Below, piece by piece: positions 24,129-29,581 of a stretch of DNA of 29,581 nucleotides; the stretch's first letter is position 1; each line of letters begins with the position of its first letter. Location: the NCBI RefSeq assembly GCF_002385225.1, contig NZ_DGDC01000025.1:1-29581 (forward strand), read 5' to 3'. The translations under genes were made by a program, and so were the position numbers. The DNA is from Psychrobacter sp. UBA3962 (GTDB taxonomy: Bacteria > Pseudomonadota > Gammaproteobacteria > Pseudomonadales > Moraxellaceae). The notes under the pieces were generated by a model. That model had not been told where the DNA came from, did not search any database, and saw only the letters and a list, made by a program, of their open reading frames with translations.

Positions 24129-25772
24129 TTAAGCCGCCGGTAAATGCGCCGGTAAATGGTAGTAATTTTGCCAAAGGGCTTTATAACGGTCGACTTCTTG
24201 TTGCCATTTTTGTTGATCCCAGCCAAGCTCCGTCTGACAAATTTGTTGCAGTTTGTCGGTTACGGAATCTATCATGGCTCCTTGCGGTAAGATAAGACCT
24301 AGACGGGTACGACGCAGTAATAAATCATCAAGATGAATAACTTGCTCATAACGTGCCGCAAATCTGAGCTCTGCCCACAACGTATTGCTATCAGCGACAG
24401 GGACAAGCTCTTGAGGATCGGCAAGCTCAAGTAACTGATCTAATTGACGACCATAAAAACCTTGCAAGCGATGCTGTAATGGTGCCGGCAATTGGGCAAA
24501 TTTATCATTGCTCGGCACCGGATTGCCAAAGACGGCATCATCTATGGCCGCATTATTGTCGATAGGTAACACCTGTTGACAGATTTCAAGTACATCTAGG
24601 GCAATAAGACGGAAGGTAGTCAACTTACCGCCACTGACCGTGACTAAATTGTTGTCTAACCACACGCTGTGATCGCGTTTTTCTTTGCTAGGACTGACCC
24701 GTTTGCCGTCACCGCCTTCAGAAATTAAGGGACGTACCCCTGCCCAAGTACTGATGATGTCTTCGCGGCTCAATTCGGTATGATCAAACAGCCCATTGAC
24801 TGCTTGTAATAGATAATCGACTTCTTCATTGGTGATACCGACTTCTTGCTCATCCAAGGGAGGGTGGTCTAAGTCAGTGGTACCAATGACGGTTCTATTT
24901 TCCCAAGGAAAGACAAAAAGCGCTCTTTTATCAACCGGATGCAGTAAAGTATATGCCTGTTCAATCGGCAGTCGCTCTTGGCTAATCACCAAATGGCTGC
25001 CCCGAGACGGACGAATCTGTTTATGAAAGTCGCTGGATGTCTTAGATAAGGCTTTTAAACGTAAATCATCGGCCCAAGCGCCCGTAGCGCTAACCACCAC
25101 TTTGGCATAAACTTCATAAGTTTCACTGCGCTGTGGGGTAGAAGTATCCACTAATCTTGCGCCGACTACTAAACCTTGGTCATTTTTTAACAACTCTTCA
25201 GCTTTAAGATAATTGATGGCCTGTGCCCCATCGTGTATCGCCTCAGCGAGCACTCGCATCACCAAGCGTGAGTCATCAGTAACCGCATCACTAAATTGAC
25301 TGGCACCCAGTAATTTATCTTGTTTAATGCCAGGGTTTAAGGGCGAAAAAGCGTCTTTTTTAAAGTATCTAAAATAGCGTTTTCCCGCCAGCTTGTCATA
25401 GACTCTAAGCAGACTATTAAACATCCAAGGTGGCGGGAACTTACCTTTATAATGCGGCATCATGTAATGCATTTCATTGACTAGGCCCCCCGCTTCTTTC
25501 AGCATACGTTCGCGTTCACGAACACTGAGGACCGTGGTTTTGTAATCTCCAGAAGCGATATAACGTAGCCCACCATGAACCATTTTACTAGAGCGACTCG
25601 AGGTGCCCCAAGAGAAGTCTTTTTGTTCAATTAACAGTACCTGTAGGCCACGTTTGGCCGCTTCTCGAGCAATACCTGCCCCCGTAATACCACCGCCAAT
25701 AATTAACATATCCCACGGCTCGGTACGCGAAAGGGGCGTTAAAGCGTGTTGACGTTGCTGTGTCTGGGTCAT
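24129..25772 (-). CDS. glpD: Glycerol-3-phosphate dehydrogenase/oxidase, GlpD family
   Basis: This is an FAD-dependent, membrane-associated enzyme that oxidises glycerol 3-phosphate to dihydroxyacetone phosphate and feeds electrons to quinone. The 547-residue protein has the FAD-binding start DMLIIGGGITGAGIAREAAK (21-40), the family segment DFSWGTSSRSSKMVHGGLRY (52-71), the substrate-side motifs RPSRGSHLV (254-262) and TWAGVRPLI (342-350), and the second FAD contact VTVSGGKLTTFR (377-388). A C-terminal DUF-like helical domain follows, making it nearer in size to the roughly 555-residue B. subtilis type than to E. coli GlpD (501). A GAGGAG site precedes the start. It lies 83 bases after the AGPS-like gene; the acceptor may be a substituted glycerol phosphate given that context. 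Confidence 0.93.
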   Translation of the reverse strand: MTQTQQRQHALTPLSRTEPWDMLIIGGGITGAGIAREAAKRGLQVLLIEQKDFSWGTSSRSSKMVHGGLRYIASGDYKTTVLSVRERERMLKEAGGLVNEMHYMMPHYKGKFPPPWMFNSLLRVYDKLAGKRYFRYFKKDAFSPLNPGIKQDKLLGASQFSDAVTDDSRLVMRVLAEAIHDGAQAINYLKAEELLKNDQGLVVGARLVDTSTPQRSETYEVYAKVVVSATGAWADDLRLKALSKTSSDFHKQIRPSRGSHLVISQERLPIEQAYTLLHPVDKRALFVFPWENRTVIGTTDLDHPPLDEQEVGITNEEVDYLLQAVNGLFDHTELSREDIISTWAGVRPLISEGGDGKRVSPSKEKRDHSVWLDNNLVTVSGGKLTTFRLIALDVLEICQQVLPIDNNAAIDDAVFGNPVPSNDKFAQLPAPLQHRLQGFYGRQLDQLLELADPQELVPVADSNTLWAELRFAARYEQVIHLDDLLLRRTRLGLILPQGAMIDSVTDKLQQICQTELGWDQQKWQQEVDRYKALWQNYYHLPAHLPAA

Positions 25773-25855
25773 GAGGGCTCCTCGTCAGTGTTTGGCAAAT
25801 GGTATTACTGGTTATTTATTCATGCCGCTAGTGCAGGCTTTAGTCTTTGAGTAAT

Positions 25856-27583
25856 TTAGTCCTCTAACAAGCATCCTGGATTCATACGCTGCTCAGGGTC
25901 TAAGCTCTGCAACATGTCTTGGGTCACTTGTAGACCAAGCTCGCCTTTTTCAGCTATTAAATAAGGGGCATGGTCACGGCCCACACCATGTTGATGCGAA
26001 ATAGTGGCTTTGCCGTTGGCGACACTGGTGCTGGCGTCGTGCTTAATCTTCTGCCAACGCTGTAGCGTCTCATCATGGTTTTTAGCGGCTCTAAAGAAAT
26101 AGGTGGTATATAAGCTGGCACCTTGTTTATAAACATGTGAGATATGGGTGAATGCCATGACTTGTTCACCGCGATCTCGTAGCGATTCACGAACCGCTTT
26201 TTCCATAGCAGCCATCTGCTGGTCAATGTTGGTCCAGTTGGTCGAGGTCTCAAAGGTATCAACCATGATGCCTTTTTCCCATAAAGTGCCACGCAAATAC
26301 GGGAATTTAAAGCGGCCATGAGCCCATATTGACCCCATTAAGTCTGCTAACTTGCCACTAACACCGCCATTTTGTTTTAACAGTTTTTTAAACTGAGCCA
26401 ATGCCAGTGCGTTTTGGTCTTTGTTACCCGTTACGCCATAAGTCAGCATCACTTTATCAGAGCCTAAGCCTTTAGATCTTAGGTAGGCAGTAATGGCTAA
26501 AAACTGACTGCGCGTGGTGCCTAAATGCAGATGGGCATTGGTCTCAGTGGCATTGCTTAGGCGTAGCATAGATAGGCCAACATTGTTTTGAACGGCTTGT
26601 TTTAATACCGCTTTCCCAGCTTCCCAGTTGGGTAAGAACGCCACTTTAAAGAGCTCTTGCTCAGGCTGAGGCTGTACCCGCATTTTAACTTCGGTAAAGA
26701 TACCGGCACGGCCTTCGGTGCCCATCATCATCTCACGTAAATCAGGACCGGCAGAGGAAGCAGGAATATCGGGTATGGTCAACTTGCCTTGAGGGGTGAC
26801 CAAGGTACCGCCAGCGAACATTTGTTCAATACGGCCATAGCCTAAAGACTGCTGACCGCTTGAACGGGACGCAATCCAGCCCCCTAAGGTAGACAGTTCC
26901 CAAGACTGTGGATAATGTCCCAATCGGTAGCCACGATTATTGAGCTGCGCTTCCACAGCAGGCCCTTGAGCACCGGCTCCAAAGGTAGCAATTTGGCTTT
27001 CTTCATCTAAATCAATCAGTTTGTCCATATGGCCGGTGGCAATCGTTAATACCGGACGAGGGTCTTTTGGTGGATTTATGTGACCAGCCACAGAAGTTCC
27101 GCCACCGTAAGGGATAACTACTAGGTCGTGTTCACTGGCCAAGGCCAATAGCTTTACGACATCTTCGGTGGTTTTTGGCATGGCGACCCCATCTGGGAAA
27201 ACACCAAAGTCACCACTGTGCATGGCGATCCAATCGGCGAAGCTTTGGCCACGCGCATGTCTGACACGCACTTCGTTGTCAGTAGAGACCATTGCCAATT
27301 CGGTTAAGGCTTTAGGCAGGCGTGAGGGAGGAACTGTGTTTAATACCGACTCTAGGCTAATAGAGGATAGTTTTTGAGTTTTACCAATATGGGATTTAAT
27401 CAGCTTAGCGCCATGAGGTGAGACCGCTTTATTGATATTGATATTGCCCCAACCATTCCATCGGGTCTGTTCTTTGGGGGTGTTGCTTGTAGTAGGAAAG
27501 TCTAAAGCAGGTTGATCGGTCTTGCTTGCAGTTGACGTATCAGAAGCGGTGACTTTACGAAGAAGGGAGGTGATTTTACTCAT
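25856..27583 (-). CDS. FAD-binding oxidase, alkylglycerone-phosphate synthase (AGPS)-like
   Basis: This is a vanillyl-alcohol-oxidase-fold flavoenzyme. Numbering from ATG 27581-27583 (575 residues), it has RWNGWG (41-46), the FAD loop PYGGGTSV (158-165), GHYPQSWELSTLGGWIASR (222-240), AGPDLREMMMGTEG (278-291), an active-site-type arginine in MLRLSN (R341), FETSTNW (444-450), and HQHGVG (530-535). These match animal AGPS closely (KWNGWG, GHEPDSLEFSTVGGW, FETSAPW, HHHGVG), which swaps the acyl chain of acyl-dihydroxyacetone phosphate for a fatty alcohol. The frame stays open to a TTG at 27679, but the ATG at 27583 follows GGAAAGG and lies downstream of a good promoter, so it is preferred. First gene of a three-enzyme block. 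Confidence 0.9.
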   Translation of the reverse strand: MSKITSLLRKVTASDTSTASKTDQPALDFPTTSNTPKEQTRWNGWGNININKAVSPHGAKLIKSHIGKTQKLSSISLESVLNTVPPSRLPKALTELAMVSTDNEVRVRHARGQSFADWIAMHSGDFGVFPDGVAMPKTTEDVVKLLALASEHDLVVIPYGGGTSVAGHINPPKDPRPVLTIATGHMDKLIDLDEESQIATFGAGAQGPAVEAQLNNRGYRLGHYPQSWELSTLGGWIASRSSGQQSLGYGRIEQMFAGGTLVTPQGKLTIPDIPASSAGPDLREMMMGTEGRAGIFTEVKMRVQPQPEQELFKVAFLPNWEAGKAVLKQAVQNNVGLSMLRLSNATETNAHLHLGTTRSQFLAITAYLRSKGLGSDKVMLTYGVTGNKDQNALALAQFKKLLKQNGGVSGKLADLMGSIWAHGRFKFPYLRGTLWEKGIMVDTFETSTNWTNIDQQMAAMEKAVRESLRDRGEQVMAFTHISHVYKQGASLYTTYFFRAAKNHDETLQRWQKIKHDASTSVANGKATISHQHGVGRDHAPYLIAEKGELGLQVTQDMLQSLDPEQRMNPGCLLED

Positions 27584-27622
27584 AGGGATATAACCTTTCC
27601 ATTTGTTATAGGCATGATTTAA

Positions 27623-27651
27623 ATAATATATTACTAATTGTTTGTAATCAA
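27623..27651 (-). promoter_or_regulatory. Promoter of the AGPS-glpD-kinase block
   Basis: Minus strand TTGATT (27646-27651), 17-base spacer, TATTAT (27623-27628), 40 bases before the AGPS-like start. An inverted repeat TTGTA-ATCAA-TACAA (27642-27656) overlaps the -35 and could be an operator. Confidence 0.6.
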
Positions 27652-27792
27652 TACAACACAATAAACTATTTATTAACAAAATTTAAGCAATATAGATTTA
27701 GGGCGTTGCTTTGCTGAATTAATTACACTTTTCGGAGGCATTTAAAAACACAATTCCCCATCCCGGCTTAGATTCTTGTTAAAATAGCCGGA

Positions 27793-27798
27793 TATAAT
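27793..27798 (+). promoter_or_regulatory. Possible guaA -10 element
   Basis: A perfect TATAAT about 100 bases before the guaA start; no good -35 at 16-18 bases upstream (TTGTTA is only 11 bases away). The 314-base divergent gap otherwise holds the AGPS promoter and no ORF. Confidence 0.3.
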
Positions 27799-27897
27799 TT
27801 TACCGCTATTTCTACGTCACGGTTAGATAACCTTTATACTAATGTGTATATTGACCTGACTTAACTTTGAATTAGACTTGCCCAATTGGACATCACT

Positions 27898-29496
27898 ATG
27901 AGTAATAATACCCCTGCCATCAAAGAAGACCGTATTTTAATTATCGATTACGGCTCACAGTACAGCCAGCTTATTGCCCGCCGTGTGCGTGAAGCTGGTG
28001 TTTTCTGTGAGATGTATCCTTATGACATCGACACTAGCCGTATTGAAGAATTTGGTGCTAAAGGCGTTATCTTATCAGGAGGTCCTGAGAGTGTGCACGA
28101 TGAAAACAGCCCAAAAATCAATCAAGCCTTATTTGATTTGAATGTGCCTATTTTAGGTATTTGCTACGGCATGCAAGCGATGGCCGATCACTTTGGTGGT
28201 AAAGTGCAAGCCAGTGACGTACATGAGTTTGGCGCAGCGACCATTGAGATTACAGGGTCTAGCACCTTGCTTGATGGTATTGAAGATGAGAAGCAAGAAA
28301 ACAGCCGCTTGCATGTGTGGATGAGCCACGGTGATAAAGTGGTTGAAGCGCCGGAAGGCTTTGAAGTGGTGGCCAGTACCCCAAGTTGCCCCATCGCAGT
28401 GATGGTCAATGAAGATAAAAAATACTACGGCCTACAGTTCCATCCAGAAGTAACGCATACCCTACAAGGCGATGTGTTGTTGTCGCGCTTTGTGCATCAA
28501 ATTTGTGACTGTGCCGGTAGCTGGACGCCAGATAACATCATCGATATGCGTGTTGAGCAGTTAAAAGAACAAATTGGTGACAAACAGGTTTTATTAGGTT
28601 TATCGGGCGGTGTGGACAGCTCTGTTGTGGCAGCGTTACTGCACAAAGCCATTGGCGATCAGCTGACCTGTGTGTTTGTGGACAACGGTCTATTACGTCT
28701 GCATGAAGGCGACCAAGTGATGCAAGTATTCGCTGAAAACATGGGCGTAAAAGTGGTCCGTGTTGATGCTGAAGACCGTTTCTTAACAGCGCTGGCAGGG
28801 GAGTCTGAGCCAGAAGCAAAACGTAAAATTATTGGTAAGACTTTCATTGATGTCTTCTCTGATGCAGCGCGTGATATCAGCCAAGGTAGTGATGGCAAGC
28901 CAGTAGAATTCTTGGCTCAAGGCACTATTTATCCTGACGTAATCGAGTCAGCGAAGTCGCACCAAGGTAAAGCCCACGTGATTAAGAGCCACCATAACGT
29001 AGGCGGTCTACCTGATGACTTACAGTTTGAGTTGGTTGAGCCATTACGCGACCTATTTAAAGATGAAGTGCGTAAATTGGGTATCGCGTTAGGCTTACCG
29101 CATAAAATGATTTACCGTCATCCGTTCCCAGGTCCAGGTCTAGGCGTACGTATCTTGGGTGAAGTGAAAAAAGAATACGCTGATATCCTACGTCAAGCGG
29201 ACGCTATCTTTATGCAAGAGCTTGAGAAATCAGGCTGGTATGAAAAAACCGCCCAAGCTTTTGCGGTATTTACCCCAGTGAAATCTGTGGGTGTGGTCGG
29301 TGATGGCCGCCGTTATGCTTGGGTTATCGCCTTACGTGCGGTTGAAACCATCGACTTTATGACCGCGCGCTTTGCTCATTTACCATACGACTTAATTGAG
29401 ACGGTTAGTAATCGTATCATGAATGAAATCGCAGATGTCTCTCGTGTGACTTATGACGTATCAAGCAAGCCACCTGCGACTATTGAGTGGGAATAA
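27898..29496 (+). CDS. guaA: GMP synthase (glutamine-hydrolysing)
   Basis: GuaA converts XMP to GMP using ATP and ammonia taken from glutamine. The 532-residue protein joins a class I glutamine amidotransferase domain, with ILIIDYGSQYSQLIARRVRE (13-32), nucleophile C89 in GICYGMQ (87-93) and its partners H182 and E184 in FHPEV (181-185), to an ATP pyrophosphatase domain with SGGVDSS (236-242) and a C-terminal dimerisation domain ending in the usual TIEWE. E. coli GuaA has 525 residues. I chose ATG 27898-27900 over the TTG four codons upstream. It is complete and has no guaB neighbour in the window. The 85 bases after it contain only an incomplete hairpin at the window edge. Confidence 0.98.
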   Translation: MSNNTPAIKEDRILIIDYGSQYSQLIARRVREAGVFCEMYPYDIDTSRIEEFGAKGVILSGGPESVHDENSPKINQALFDLNVPILGICYGMQAMADHFGGKVQASDVHEFGAATIEITGSSTLLDGIEDEKQENSRLHVWMSHGDKVVEAPEGFEVVASTPSCPIAVMVNEDKKYYGLQFHPEVTHTLQGDVLLSRFVHQICDCAGSWTPDNIIDMRVEQLKEQIGDKQVLLGLSGGVDSSVVAALLHKAIGDQLTCVFVDNGLLRLHEGDQVMQVFAENMGVKVVRVDAEDRFLTALAGESEPEAKRKIIGKTFIDVFSDAARDISQGSDGKPVEFLAQGTIYPDVIESAKSHQGKAHVIKSHHNVGGLPDDLQFELVEPLRDLFKDEVRKLGIALGLPHKMIYRHPFPGPGLGVRILGEVKKEYADILRQADAIFMQELEKSGWYEKTAQAFAVFTPVKSVGVVGDGRRYAWVIALRAVETIDFMTARFAHLPYDLIETVSNRIMNEIADVSRVTYDVSSKPPATIEWE

Positions 29497-29581
29497 CAGT
29501 AAGTTGTAGTAGGTTCTAAACGGTATTTCTAACCAGATTTTAACCAAAAAAGCACCCGATTGGGTAATGCCAGTCAGTTAA

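Noticed and set aside
26907..26915. Consensus DnaA box inside the AGPS-like gene
   Set aside because: A 9-of-9 match, but it encodes part of the conserved PQSWEL segment, so coding constraint plus chance explains it.
27584..27679. N-terminal extension of the AGPS-like protein by 32 residues
   Set aside because: It needs a TTG start and would place the likely promoter inside the coding sequence; the ATG at 27583 has a better ribosome binding site.
27886..27897. TTG start four codons upstream for guaA
   Set aside because: The ATG at 27898 gives the usual N terminus and there is no reason to prefer TTG.
29546..29570. Terminator after guaA
   Set aside because: The stem GCACCC/GGG-TAA-TGC is imperfect and the window ends before any T run could be confirmed.
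1..29581. CRISPR array, insertion sequence, prophage, tRNA or rRNA genes
   Set aside because: No regularly spaced repeats, transposase or phage genes, terminal inverted repeats, or tRNA/rRNA sequences were recognised on either strand.

Overview
The window looks like the replication-origin region of a gammaproteobacterium of the Moraxellaceae, most probably Psychrobacter. The basis is gene order (rpmH / oriC / dnaA-dnaN-recF-gyrB, with rnpA-yidD-yidC-mnmE-nrdR on the other arm) and general protein resemblance; no database search was possible.

Left arm (1-5438): every gene is on the minus strand and transcribed away from the origin: rpmH, rnpA, yidD, yidC, mnmE, nrdR. The gaps are wide and two hold strong hairpin terminators with the same GCACCTA core, so this does not look like one tight operon. 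A good promoter sits before rpmH and another candidate before mnmE. Origin (5439-6672): 1.2 kb of AT-rich non-coding DNA. Four consensus DnaA boxes and two weaker ones lie in its last third, next to dnaA. Early right arm (6673-14787, plus strand): dnaA, dnaN, recF, gyrB and the manganese exporter mntP, with hairpins after dnaN and gyrB. Five parS-like palindromes (three exact TGTTTCACGTGAAACA, two near matches) are spread over 912-14131, inside mnmE, yidD and recF (twice) and just after gyrB. This is probably the ParB-loading zone of the chromosome; parA and parB are not in the window.

Distal right arm (14788-29581): mixed orientation. rlmF (minus) is followed by a 554-bp AT-rich gap with a consensus DnaA box, a 10-bp phased repeat and a TTTGCTA repeat cluster at a likely promoter. 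Then come an enoyl-CoA hydratase-family gene, an AEC-family permease, a short probable gene relic, and a MalY/PatB-type C-S lyase (all plus). A CaiT-like BCCT transporter (minus) follows. The most interesting block is 22006-27583, all minus, running from an alkylglycerone-phosphate-synthase-like flavoenzyme through a GlpD-type glycerol-3-phosphate dehydrogenase and an FGGY kinase to a 56-residue membrane protein too short for routine gene calling. The kinase lacks the Glu of the glycerol kinase QRET motif. Together the three enzymes could phosphorylate, oxidise and cleave (or exchange) alkylglycerol ethers, a hypothesis rather than a demonstrated pathway. guaA (plus) closes the window and is complete.

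Supported by sequence: the gene families, the parS palindromes, the DnaA boxes and the hairpins. Inferred: promoters, operons, the ether-lipid role, and the meaning of the non-coding repeats.
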